Assembly: GCA_027919835.1 (NCBI GenBank)
Contig: JANVFP010000011.1
Span: forward strand, 372,001 to 436,000
Length of the DNA: 64,000 bases
Direction: 5' to 3'
Source of the DNA: Lentinula raphanica
Taxonomy: Eukaryota; Basidiomycota; Agaricomycetes; Agaricales; Omphalotaceae
A model generated the notes under the pieces. It was not told the DNA's origin, made no database searches, and was given only the letters and a program-made list of their open reading frames with translations. Made by a program: the position numbers and the translations under genes. Shown piece after piece: positions 43,849-56,257 of this stretch (within the stretch, counting starts at the first letter, position 1; each line of letters opens with the position of its first letter).

Positions 43849-46784
43849 GAAGATATCTGGAGAGAATGACTGGACATCAAGAAGAGATACTTGGATCCTA
43901 TATATGCATTGCATAGCTCACCTTCGGAGGTTTCCCGTCTTGAGAGGTCTTGAGTTGAAGAAGGTTTACATCAAGCAAGAGAAAGGCGGAATGGAAAAAG
44001 AGCACCACATGATGGAAAATACCAAGAGACCGATCGGAAGGAAAAACCTTACTTAACTTATCAAATATCCCTCTTCTCTCTCATCTACCACGTCTGCCTT
44101 ATTATTTGTCGACTCTCAAGATACATTAATCATTCTCTGTCATCTTCAACAACAGCAGAGTGTATGATATTGAATGCGTGAAAATAGCCACGGACGATTC
44201 GGACGTAACAAAACCCTGACAAAACCATTCCTCTTAGTGATTGGACTAGTGAGTATCTACTATGTATCGTCAATCATGACTGTTCTTGCTCATATTCCAG
44301 GGCTTCATATCAGGGGAACCAAGAATCAGTTATTAAAATCTGACAGGGCTTATGTTCGGGATCGGCTTATGCACGCTCGGACGCTCCGACTAATCTATTG
44401 GCGTTTTTCACCATCAACGCGTTGCACTGGTTTCCTAGCGAAATGTATGTTATAAGAAACTTGCTACTTTTTCGCTTTTCGTTCGACAGGCTCTGCTGAG
44501 AGTATTTTGTCCTTGCTGCTGTGTAGTATCGATTCGATTACTGCTTCTACCGGTTCTCAGTGTGGTCTTACCGAGGATTGACATTGTTTGATTCAATCTA
44601 GTCGAACACGTTCGTTGATGCCTTTGGACTTTGATCCTCTACTATCGCATCGTTGATCATGGCGACATACGGTGGTCCCTCTTTTCCGGTTCATTGGTCA
44701 ATTGGATGAAGGGCATGAGAAGGTAAGCTCAGGACTCAGGATGTAGCAGGGAACAGGGCATAGCAGGGTTATTGCAATCGATTTCTGTTGATCCAATGCT
44801 ATGCACATTCTCACCTCCGCGTTCATACCTCCTTCGCTCTCGACTACCAGTCTACTGACGCGCTCATTGCTTTCACAGATCGGCCCGCATGTGTGACCGC
44901 GTATCGCCTTATCAAACGAATTCGTTGCACGAGTCAACGAGGCTCTCACTGGTCCTCGATAGACGATGACACCTTCCGATGCGCGACTCGGACTTCGAAG
45001 GGATGAAGACATTCAACAATAATAGACACCGGTGCTACCACAACATGTTCAGATCGACCCCAGACCATCGTAACCCATACCAGCCGTACCCTCCTTCGTA
45101 GAAAGTCAAATCCATCAGTATTGTCGTATATCCGAGTCAGCCCTTCAAGTTTATATCATACCCTCAATACGTCGAGTGCATGAATGTCTGGGTTGTTGCC
45201 CCGAGGCACCGTCCTTGTCCTCTTCTATCGCAGGGCACAATCGAACTTCGTAACTCGAACGCCTTGCCACAGTTCATCGTGATTCTTCACCCCATATCAG
45301 CGCATAACTCCCTATGTCTCTTCCTGTATCGCTTTGCAATGCTTCAAGGGCTGATGCAAACATGCTCATTGCTTCGCGATTTGCCAATGCAACCTCATCT
45401 GCGAAACTCCCTAATTGAGACCTCCATTTCCGTGTTTCATATCTTTCGGCCGCCACAGCATACATGCAGTCACAGCCTACAGGCCCACAGGTCGTTCTTT
45501 GCCGTCGTTTATTATCTCTCCCGACGCCTACACTGGTTTTGCGAACATATCAGCTCATGCACGGCATGTCCAGTAGTCTAGTCTACACTGACCCACTCCT
45601 CTGAGTCGAGTTTCACCAGATCCTATAGCAGGTCTCATCGCCCATCACACTCATAAACGCCTTGCCACAAGACACTGGCGTCGGTTCAAGGTTGCTTCGC
45701 GACTTGCTAATCCACACTCTTGAGTCTTAAGCATTCCATCTCATCTCTGCGAAATTCTCTTACTCAGAGCACGATTTTCGTGATTCACATCTATCGACCG
45801 CCGCAGGCTCTCGAAGGTCTCAAATCGTTATCTCGCCTAAGCTGGTTCGAAATTCGCGAACATACAGCCTCATACAGCTCATATGCATGCACAGCTTGTC
45901 AAGCAGTCTACAGCCAGCCCCTCAGATACTCTCGCTCTCCTTATTGCACTTCATTTCTTTCGACTTCTGGATATTTGTCTGTTTGTCGCGCCAGTTTCAG
46001 ACCGTTCTACCGTCTTCAGCTTCGGGCCCACTGAGCTCGCTGCCCAGGACTCTTACTTTGACTGTCTCTGTGGGGTACATCATACGTAGCTGAATCAATG
46101 CGTATGAAACATGTCACAACCGAGAATAACCAACGATTTCCTGGAGTCCGATGGAACACTGGTCCCTGGAGACCATACCCAGACCAGACCCACTACATCT
46201 CCGCAATCAACCGTTGCCCTGCGACCGCCTTCCCTTGTCACTTGTGCAGCCTTGTGCCTCCTTGTGCAGTGCAATTTTCGATCATCCGAAGCTATCCTGT
46301 CACATATTCGCATGAGTTCCAGCCGACTTAAAATCCCCATCGTCTGGTATTGCGAATGCCCCCGTCTTCATTGAAGCTCCCTAAACGCGTCGACATCACT
46401 TTTTTCAAGACACAAAAGATTCGCTGGTCGAATCCATTCTGCTTGCTGGCAAGTAAGTTATGTGGGCGGTTTGCATAATTGTCACTGATGAGCATTCTTC
46501 TCGAAAATTTCTACGCTCTCGCAGGCTACTTCTCGCAGTTGATATTACCCGAGATCGTTCGTTTTTTCTGTGAACACCATCGTATTTGCTCTTAGTAGGT
46601 GCCGATACACGTTCTCGACCCCAAGGCTAACGTTGGTATTCTCAGTCGTTTTGATCATCCCGACACCCGACTCGTTGAATTCAAAAATCCCTCATTGTTT
46701 CAGACATCCTTGGTACGTTTACTTTTTCCACTGCGAGATCAATGGCTTATACATGCATCACATTCATGTTCTTCAGTTGTTTCA
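43849..46784. other. Gene-poor region with diverged direct repeats
   Basis: About 2.9 kb with no gene I can support. Many medium-length frames exist, but none shows coding composition or a coherent exon chain. The one clear structure is the direct duplication around 45230-46000. Confidence 0.45.
45220..45990. repeat. Diverged direct duplication
   Basis: Two related segments, roughly 45220-45580 and 45620-45990. Shared landmarks in the same order are AACGCCTTGCCACA (45259 and 45656), GCTTCGCGA(T/C)TTGC (45371 and 45693), TCTGCGAAA(C/T)TC, a TTTCGTG...TTCATATC/TTCACATC box, GACCGCC(G/A)CAG and CGAACATA(T/C)AGC. The spacing differs because of indels. It is probably an old tandem duplication or element remnant. 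Confidence 0.55.
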
Positions 46785-47942
46785 ATGCACCTACTGTCGC
46801 TTTCCCTCCGTTCACTATCCGTACACGTCCTTGCCTTGCACTTGGGCTTTGTAGTCATGGCAATGCCATTATCGGCTGTCGATCACCCAAAGACAGAGAG
46901 TATGGCACACCTCGAAGCTCGGGGTAGACAAGGCCAGTGGAACACGTACGAGGCCCCGTCCGAATGTAAGCTATTATTTAAGAATCAGTTGATGTCATAG
47001 CTCATCGGACGTTGATTAGCCTCTAGAAAACTTGACACAGTGGAACTAGATGTTGTGATCAACAAGGGATATCAAGACTCACCTTTGCAGAATCGACCTG
47101 TGCACTTCCGGTTTGGCAAGACGGGTACAATGAAGGCCCAAGTAGATCATAGGAACAATCCTGAACAACTTTTCCAGTTCAAATCGGAGGATAAGAGAAT
47201 CAGGAAAGAGCCAACCGAAGTGGTTGTCGTTCTAGGATGGTTTCAAGATATCAAAAAAGCTGCGCCCCTTTTACAGCACTACGGTGGACTGAATCTGAAG
47301 GCAAAGTCCGAACTCGATCTATATGACAAACTGCTGCACGAAATCCACACTGGAAATCTCCCCAAGGGTATCACATTCAAAAGGGTCACTGTTGATCCTT
47401 GGCCTCTACTTTTCTTAGCCAAGACTGAACCCAATGCGTTCAAGGAAAAGTATGATGTCGACTCTGAGGATTGGTTAATTGCATATGAAACGTTGGAGGA
47501 ACAGCAGGCTCAAAGACCAGGACGAATGCTCACGGACGAACCTGGCTCTTCACGACAGATGCAACCGGCCCCAGGATCAGAGCCTGGCTCTTCAGAATCA
47601 CAGCAGAAGCAACCGGCCCAAGGATCAAGTTTCACGAACCCGATGGGCAGCACACGGTCGATGCTCAGTGTGAACGAAATGGCGGGACAGAAGCGTCCGG
47701 CTGAAGGATCTCAATCACTGGATGCCGCGAACCCGGTGCCAGACGGCAAACGAGTAATGCTCAGTTTAAACGAAATGGCGGGAATCTCTTCAGGTCTCGA
47801 GTCCGGCTCTTCAGGATCACACCAGATGCAACCGGCCCAAGGATCAAGTGCCACGAAACCGAAGGGCGGCACAGGGAATTCGATGCTCAGTGTAAACGAA
47901 ATGGCGGGAATCCCAGAGCCTGGCCCTTCACGACAGAAGTAG
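46785..47942 (+). CDS. Secreted protein with C-terminal MLSxNEMAG repeats, distant family A member
   Basis: Exons 46785-46965 and 47020-47942 with a 54-bp phase-1 intron; 367 residues. The signal peptide is MHLLSLSLRSLSVHVLALHL, then GFVVMAMPLS. The middle carries the family A-like order: EVVVVLGWFQDIKKAAPLLQ, SELDLYDKLLHEI, FKRVTVDPWPLLFLAKTEP, and NAFKEKYDVDSEDWLIAY (compare Y-x-E/Q-x-Y...W in members 2-5). From about residue 220 the protein is disordered and repetitive: (S/P)GSS-x-x-Q-M-Q-P-A-Q-GSS blocks and three copies of MLS(V/L)NEMAG, preceded once by GKRV. The recurrence of a 9-mer next to a dibasic site recalls Kex2-processed repeat proteins, but only one copy has the dibasic site, so processing is speculative. 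Confidence 0.65.
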
Positions 47943-48099
47943 CAATCGAGTTGTAGCTGCAAGCGGTGGAGAGATGCGACGTGAGGACAAGGATCGTTAT
48001 CGTGGCGTGGCCGAGGGCGCGATGATCAAGCATCCACCCTTATGGGACCATTCCGACTCTCTGTCCTCCACACTCATCTCTACCCCTGTCTCTAACACC
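47943..48099. other. 3' flank of the repeat-tailed gene
   Basis: Short non-coding stretch leading into the minisatellite; nothing else seen. Confidence 0.3.
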
Positions 48100-48320
48100 G
48101 CCGCCACTGCAGATGCCCAACATGCACTCTTTTACACTCTTCCTCCTACCATCTCCCCGCTTTCCTCCTACCGTCTTCCTCCCGCTCTTCCTTCTACTGT
48201 CTCCCCGCTTTCATCATACCGTCTTCCTCCCGCTCTTCCTCTAACGCCGCTGCCACTGCCAATGCCCCAAACACTCTTCCTCCTACCGTCTTCCTCCCGC
48301 TCTTCTTCCAGCTGCGCTGT
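48100..48320. repeat. Pyrimidine-rich minisatellite
   Basis: Tandem units built on CTCCTACCGTCTTCCTCCCG. A 48-bp unit (TCTCCCCGCTTTC...CTTCTACTG) occurs twice, and a longer unit containing GCCGCCACTGC-AATGCCC and CACTCTTCCTCCTACC occurs at both ends. The nesting shows at least two duplication steps. No coding role is apparent. Confidence 0.75.
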
Positions 48321-50150
48321 TCCTTTTCGTCTACCCTCGCATGCTCATGTCCGAGGTCATCGTCAGACGCCTTCCCTCCTCTTCTTCCTCCTCCTCTTCC
48401 TCCTTATCATCTCGCGCGCCCGAGATCGCAGCGGACTTGGGCTCAGGTTCATATGTCCGAGACCGCTTCCGGTGTAGGTGCCGTTACTGGGAGGTCGTTT
48501 GTTTGTTATTTATAGTCATTCCTTTTTTATGTGATGAATTGACGACGTTGGTTATGGCTTTGAAGAACCGTTATCAAAAACAGTTACTGAATCTTGACAT
48601 AGAAAGTTGATACGGTACTCAGTGTCCGTTCGAAGTGAGTAAGAATGCCATACAGGAAGTTTTTCAAGATAAGTAGTCGTTTTCGGTTTCAATCCCTCCC
48701 TTCGACCTTAAGCAGCCTCCTGAAGTGAGAAGAGCTTTTAGCGCTGGTTTAGCGCCACGTTGTCGTCAACAGAGTCAGAGAACAAAACAAACTCTTTCAA
48801 GTTCCACATCACTATGCTTCCCAAACACAAGCTCTGAAAGACTCGAAGCCATTACAACCAATATGCTCTCATTAAATCTTGGTCAAGACCTCATTAATCA
48901 TCGATGATATCGGTGAAGAATCCATGCCGAGCAGAATACCAACATCTCTCAACATCTTCATTAACTTGTGTTTATATCGAATGAATCACCACCTTCAACG
49001 GATGAAAGGAATGAGGCAGGTAGCGAGCAGAGCTGCTAACAGGGTTCAGGCTCGTAATGAAGGCAAGAGGTGACCTTCTGTACATTCTTCATTGAACTCT
49101 TTCTCACTGCTTCGATTCTGCATTTTCACCGACTCACAATATCTATCCGAATTTCTAACTTACTGGTAAAAGGCACATGAGGGCCGAGGATAGTCTCCCT
49201 AGTCAGACTCGTAGATTGACTATCCTTACAGGACCACGCATGACAATTGATGCTGTCAAGGCCGAGGAGACACTTGCTCATTCGCATTTGGATTCCGTGT
49301 CTCCGACTGCTCCAAGCGCGTCAAGAGTCTCATTGTCATCGATTTACTGTCTATGTACCCTGACCCCTAGGCCTATAGTAAGCCCGACTCTTACTTAATG
49401 TTTTTATTGAAAGAATGCGCGCGTTTACTCTTCGTTGAACTATCAGATCGCAATGGCTAGCGAGGCTAGTTTTCTGGAAAAGTTGAAATTGAGTCATATG
49501 TTCTTGAGAATTTCTCAACATGTACCCTAGACTGATTGCAAGGGCTCGAGGGACCCCCATGGGTCCCCAGTTGAAACTCCGCTGTCTTGCCGGCCGAGGA
49601 CCTTTTGTACATTATCGTTTGAACGTCGTTGGCTTTGCTTCCTAGAACCTGACTCATTATTGATACACAGCTCTTACTCCTACATGAGTCTACTGCATGT
49701 ACAGTAAGATGTTTTCGGCTCACATTGTGGTTAATGGCGGTCATTTGAACTCTTATGGTGGTGCAAACTTAGAAAACTCTCTCAGAGATGATCTAGCAGC
49801 CCAGTGTCATGGTAGCATTAGTTTTTGCACAGATACACCTCCTAGAGCATTTTCTGAGCTGAAATAAGCACTGTCGAACGCTTTTGCTCGTTGTTTCCGA
49901 AATTTTCTTCGCTGCTCATTCACCATTGCACAGATTGTGTTCCTGAAATCTTATGTCATCAATATATTACTTCAGCGGCAACGTCACGGCATGTACCCAT
50001 GGGGGTCCTTCGAACCCTTACCACCAGGCTTTATTCAAGAACGATTTTTTCTTCTTGAACTACAAGACGGCTAGCCAGGCTACATGTACCCGCCGGTCGA
50101 TGTGGGGAAAGAAGACACTCTTCCTTCAATTCTACTATAGCACAACCACA
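48321..50150. other. Gene-poor region with a diverged inverted repeat
   Basis: About 1.8 kb without a supported gene. It contains the CCCATGGGGGTCC inverted pair (see separate entry). The last 50 bp (ATTCTACTATAGCACAACC) lead directly into the epimerase ATG. Confidence 0.4.
49480..50060. repeat. Diverged inverted repeat around ACCCATGGGGGTCC
   Basis: The left arm, read on the minus strand from about 49610 to 49500, has CGGCAAGACAGCGG, GGACCCATGGGGGTCCCTCG and AGCCCTTGCAATCAG. The right arm, on the plus strand at about 49977-50040, has CGGCAACGTCACGG, GTACCCATGGGGGTCCTTCG and AACCCTTACCACCAG. The arms match at roughly 70% by eye over about 60 bp, and the core is almost identical. They are about 400 bp apart. 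Confidence 0.5.
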
Positions 50151-51446
50151 ATGTCGACACCCAACGTCATCCTCGTCACTGGTGCGGGAGGATTTCTAGC
50201 TAGTCTGGTACTATATCACTTCACCTTCCGATCATGAGAAAGTTCAAGTTGGCCATTTCCCTGATTTTGAGTTGCTAGGTAGCTCGCGCATTACTCGAAG
50301 ACACCAAATCGCCCAACATCCGCCTGATACTCACCGACGTTATCGAGCCCAAGAACCCACTCAAGCCTGGTTCTTCCAATCCGGCGGACGTATTGACCAT
50401 CAAAGCAGACCTTACCGACCCCGAACAGATTAACGGACTGTTCAACACACCGTTTGGTATTCCGGATACAGTGTACTGTATGCATGGGATCATGTCCCAG
50501 GGTTCGGAACTCAATTTTGATCTTGGATTGAAGGTACGAGCTTGATCGTATGGACTTTTTGAAGATCTTTTGTGCCAATACGTGATTTGAATGTATCGGG
50601 AAGGTCAATGCTGATTCGGTGCGAGACTTGATACAAGCCTCTCGCCGATACGGACAGCAATCAGGTCGGATAATTACATTCGTCTTCACGTCCTCCTGTG
50701 CGGTATATGGAGGTCCTTTGGTGCGTTTCTGTCTTATCTCACGAACGATGAACTTTGCCCTTGCCAACAGTGCATCTTATGTAGCCCCATATCATCACGC
50801 CAGAAACCATCGCCACCCCCGAAGGTGCATACGGCCTAGCCAAACTGTCCTCCGAACTCTACATCAATGAGTTTTCAAGAAGGGGGCTGATCGATGGACG
50901 TATACTTCGGTTGCCAACCATCGTCGTCCGGCCAGGTCCTCCGGCTGCTGCTGCCTCTTCGTTCTTCTCAGGTATGTTTTGCGTGCGACTCTTCCGAATC
51001 ATCTGTTTCATGATCGTTTAATTGAAGGAATCATTCGCGAACCACTCAAGGGTGTCGAAGCGACATGCCCTGTAGGAACCGACATGAATTCTCCTGAACT
51101 GGACCTTCCCGTCTGGCTATCCAGCCCCCAGACTGTCGTCCGCAACCTGATCCACGCCAAACACATTTCCAGCTCTGCCTTTCCTAAACACACCAGAGTC
51201 GTGTGCGCGCCTGGGTTTACCGTGACTATACGAGATGAGATCGATGCTTTGAGGCAAGTCGGCGGGGAAGAAGCGGTGCAGTTGATCAAGTTTGAGAACG
51301 ATCCGACTGCAAAGAGGTTGGTGGATTCGTGGCCGCAGAGGTTTGATAATACCTATGCGTTGAGTTTGGGATTCACGGTTGATGAAGGTGGTATGATTCC
51401 GATCGTCGAAAGCTTCAAGAAGGATGTCGACGCTGGAATCGCATAG
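50151..51446 (+). CDS. NAD-dependent epimerase/dehydratase (extended SDR)
   Basis: A multi-exon gene starting MSTPNVILVTGAGGFLASL, with the Rossmann TGAGGFxxS dinucleotide-binding motif. It is followed by VARALLEDTKSPNIRLILTD (end of beta-2, acidic residue selecting NAD), IKADLTDPEQINGLF, FVFTSSCAVYGGPL, and the catalytic tyrosine-lysine pair in EGAYGLAKLSSELYINE. ILRLPTIVVRPGPPAAAASS and the C-terminal RDEIDALRQVGGEEA complete an extended SDR of about 350 residues. The overall pattern, especially the RLPTIVVRPG-x-P-x-x-A-A-S-S-F-F-S stretch, is like D-erythronate dehydrogenase-type epimerases. Substrate assignment is inference only. It is convergent with the enolase gene. Confidence 0.82.
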
Positions 51447-51643
51447 TGATACTCACATAAACACTGTCATGAGGAAAACGGAAAAATGGTTAGCTATGTA
51501 TACCAATCGTTTCAAGATCGTTGAAAGCCAGCGTCGAGAATGAAATCGAGCAACAATATCTATTGAGAGAGTTACAGCAGGCATTATATATGATCAATGG
51601 TACAACAAGTTGCTTCACTTCGATATCACATCATGATGTTTCA

Positions 51644-53333
<1,690 letters not shown>

Positions 53334-53745
53334 GCTAAGGCGGAGGAGAGTCGTTTGAAGATGAAAGAAATCGATTGCTCGTTAAAAGGCTCAACTGATT
53401 TTCCCACGCCCTATCAACGCAGAATCCAGCCTCTCACCCTGGCCTCCAATTTCAATCGGCCGCGGATTCTCGTTTCAACCTAGTACTTACTTCGTTTTAG
53501 CTGGAAGCCTCAAGAAATACTGTGAAATAGTTATTCTCTTACATGGGAAATGGTCTCACCACCGACCGATGTCCGAGTACTTAGAGATAAGATCAAAGAA
53601 ACGAGAGAGGTCTAGAACAAGCAAGACCAATGGGCAGAGAAATCATATCAAGTACAGTCAATGCACAAAGCATTCCGATGTGATTCCAAACCTCAGCAAT
53701 AACCGAAAACAAACACATCAGTTGCAGCTTAAACAACGACGCAGA
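53334..53745. other. Enolase promoter and Nog2 3' end
   Basis: About 410 bp. No gene is seen; the region must hold the enolase promoter and the 3'UTR of the nucleolar GTPase gene. Confidence 0.4.
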
Positions 53746-56123
53746 CTATCTCCGTCTCTGCCTTTTCCCAGTCGGCAAGCTCTTCAAATGAGCAGCCTTA
53801 CCCCGGTTTTTGTTTTTCACATTTGCGGTCGAATAAAAGTTCGTAGCTTTGCGCTGTGTGTGTGATAGAGTCAATCAGTCAGTCTCACTTGGACTAGCAA
53901 CCTCTTATTGGACGATACGAACCTTGTTGGTGCGCATACGCGGTTCTTTACTCGGTACTGCTTCCGTCTCCCGGTCGTCTTGAACTTCCTCTTCTGCAGT
54001 GGAAGCTGTGGATACAGGGTGTCAGTTTGTGAAGCGATGGGTGCAGAGACTCTTACCTTCTGAATCGTCGGGACCTTGTTGGATCCCTTCAAAAACGTCG
54101 TTCCATGTAAGTTCCTCCTCTTCTTCTTCTTCACCGTTATCACCTTGCTCATCTCCTGAAGCGTCCTCAACTTCCTCTTCTTCATCAGTCACGATTCCAT
54201 CAAACTCCTCTTCAAGAGGTTGTATATCTTCCGCCAAGAATGTGTTCTTCTGCATGATTGATCCCAGATTCTGCTTGACTCCAGGCCGAGTCTCCTCCCC
54301 ATCCACCGATTCGTCTCCAGCCTTATCTTTACCCTTATTCTCATTCCTCGCTTTCATCTTTCTCGCTTTCTCCTCCGCCTTATTCAGTGCCTCCGGACGC
54401 TCAGGCGGTGGGACGAAAAACGGGATCCGCCCTCGGACCCAATCACTCAAAATGATCTTCGCGACAGAATCCACATCGGGTTCTCCGTGTTTAAGTAAAC
54501 GACCCTTCATCCGCGCAAGCTTGTCGAGTAGCTCTTCGGGTTCCCAGCTTTGAGTGGGGTCGTCAGGATTGGGTAAGGGAATACCGTATGTTCGTGAGAG
54601 GTAGAGTGGTTTGACACGTTCCATGAGGGCAGGAATGTGTTCGGAGGGTGTGGCGAGAGCTTCGACACGGACCACTCCCTTGAGCACGGTGGAGGTCTGG
54701 GAGTCGTGAGCGGAGGTTGGGACGATGCCGGGACAGTCGATGAGGTATATCCGGCGGGTCAATGTGATGTATTGCCAAACCTGAGAGTTATTGATTAGTG
54801 TGCATTCTGTATAACTGCGAGCGGTACCGACTGACCTTTGTCTCCCCAGGTACCGGAGCGACCCGACAGACTTTGCCACTTTTCAAGGTATTGATTACGC
54901 TACTTTTCCCGACGTTTGGGTATCCCACGAAGCCAACAGAGATCTGCTTCTTGTCGGAGTGCAGTTGTGAGAATTGTCGGAGGAGTTGGATTAAGGAACC
55001 TTTCCCGAAAGAGTGGTTCGGAGATGCATGGAAAGCGATGGTGGGATAGCGTGGCGTGAGGTGTTGTATGTAGCGAGCCTACGAAGCTGGTAATCAGTCA
55101 AAGACAAGGAAAGCCAGGGTAGCCAGAGCCGGGTACTCACTGTGACCCAGTTTGGCACAAGATCGCACTTGTTGATAACCAGTACTACTTGTTTGTGGGC
55201 TTTTTCTTTTTTGATATAGTCCAACACGGATTGGCAGAGTGTCCCCATGGGATCTCTGGCATCCAGAATGTGTAGAATCACATCAGAGGAATCGATGACC
55301 TTATATAGTTCACCGTAGATACGTCTAGATGTTCCTTTAGCGTATATGGGTTCGTTGTAGTCGGCGTGTGTTTGAGGCTCGATGATAGAAGACGCTAGGG
55401 GTTCTGAATGATGGATAAGAATGAGGACGATCGAAAAACGGCAGTATATACCTATCACATCACTTGTAGTTGCAGCAGCACCATCATCCTCCTTTTCGGG
55501 TGCGCCTGCCCCAAGTTTGCTCAGTTCCTCGAAGTCAGCAGCATCTATCCTGGCCCGTTTCCGCTGAGCTTTTGGACCAAATGTTTCTGAGAAAGGTTCG
55601 GTTTCTACAATATGTGAACGCTGCGGTCTTGTGAGAATTTGCTCGCAGAAATATGCGACAGTTTTAAATGAACCTTTTGAGTATGAGGATTCGCTGCATC
55701 GTCGAGTAGGGCCATAGGGAGCTTGTTCCTGCGGAGTAAGACAGAGTAGGGATCATCTTTCTTCGTTGCGAGGCTTGTACGAAAGTGATCAAGAGCGGTT
55801 TGGGAGATTACTCGGGTGTTACCTGAAAATAACAGATATATATCATGATGTTGAGAATGCTGGAACTTATACTTACCAAACCACCTTCTATCAGGTTGTA
55901 CCCTTCCAGGTTTCGTCTCATCTTCACCTTTCTGAAATGCTGCAGCCTGGATAATCTTTCCATCTTTATCCCGGATTGGCTTGCCTCCATTGAGCATTTT
56001 AAGACGAGATGCTTGTTTTGCATTGCGGTAAAAGTTTTCCCCTTTGACTCTTTTGAGGGATATATTGGCAGAGGAGGTAGACGACCGAGTTTTTGAATCT
56101 CCAGACTTTTTTGTAGGCGCCAT
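53746..56123 (-). CDS. NOG2: Nucleolar GTPase 2 (60S ribosome assembly)
   Basis: A circularly permuted GTPase of the YlqF/YawG family that binds pre-60S particles in the nucleolus and nucleus and licenses export. It starts [20 protein letters not shown], and the NGN domain contains [20 protein letters not shown]. The motif order is permuted as expected: DARDPMGT and [11 protein letters not shown] (G4) come before [16 protein letters not shown] (G1) and [11 protein letters not shown] (G3). An acidic C-terminal segment ([15 protein letters not shown]) is followed by a basic tail. The tail is in a last exon after an intron at about 53862-53914, with [20 protein letters not shown] and [14 protein letters not shown], a family hallmark. 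The stop at 53746 is chosen for that reason. It shares a 134-bp promoter with Raptor. Confidence 0.93.
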
Positions 56124-56257
56124 GATGATGGTGAAGGAGACTCCAGGAGAGTCTTTGAATGAAAATGTGGTGACGCCATCAAGTGCACGTGCTTGAACTT
56201 CTAGATCGAAAGCTAAAGCACGGTAGTCACAGCTCAAGCTTGCTCTGCTCTTCCATC
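56124..56257. promoter_or_regulatory. Divergent promoter between NOG2 and KOG1
   Basis: Only 134 bp separate the start codons of the nucleolar GTPase (minus) and Raptor (plus). Both promoters and 5'UTRs must fit or overlap here or extend into the other gene. No TATA box is evident. Confidence 0.6.

Noticed and set aside
53999..54553. Plus-strand Ser-rich frame opposite the Nog2 acidic segment
   Set aside because: Antisense shadow of the Glu-rich Nog2 C-terminus; no start context or homology of its own.
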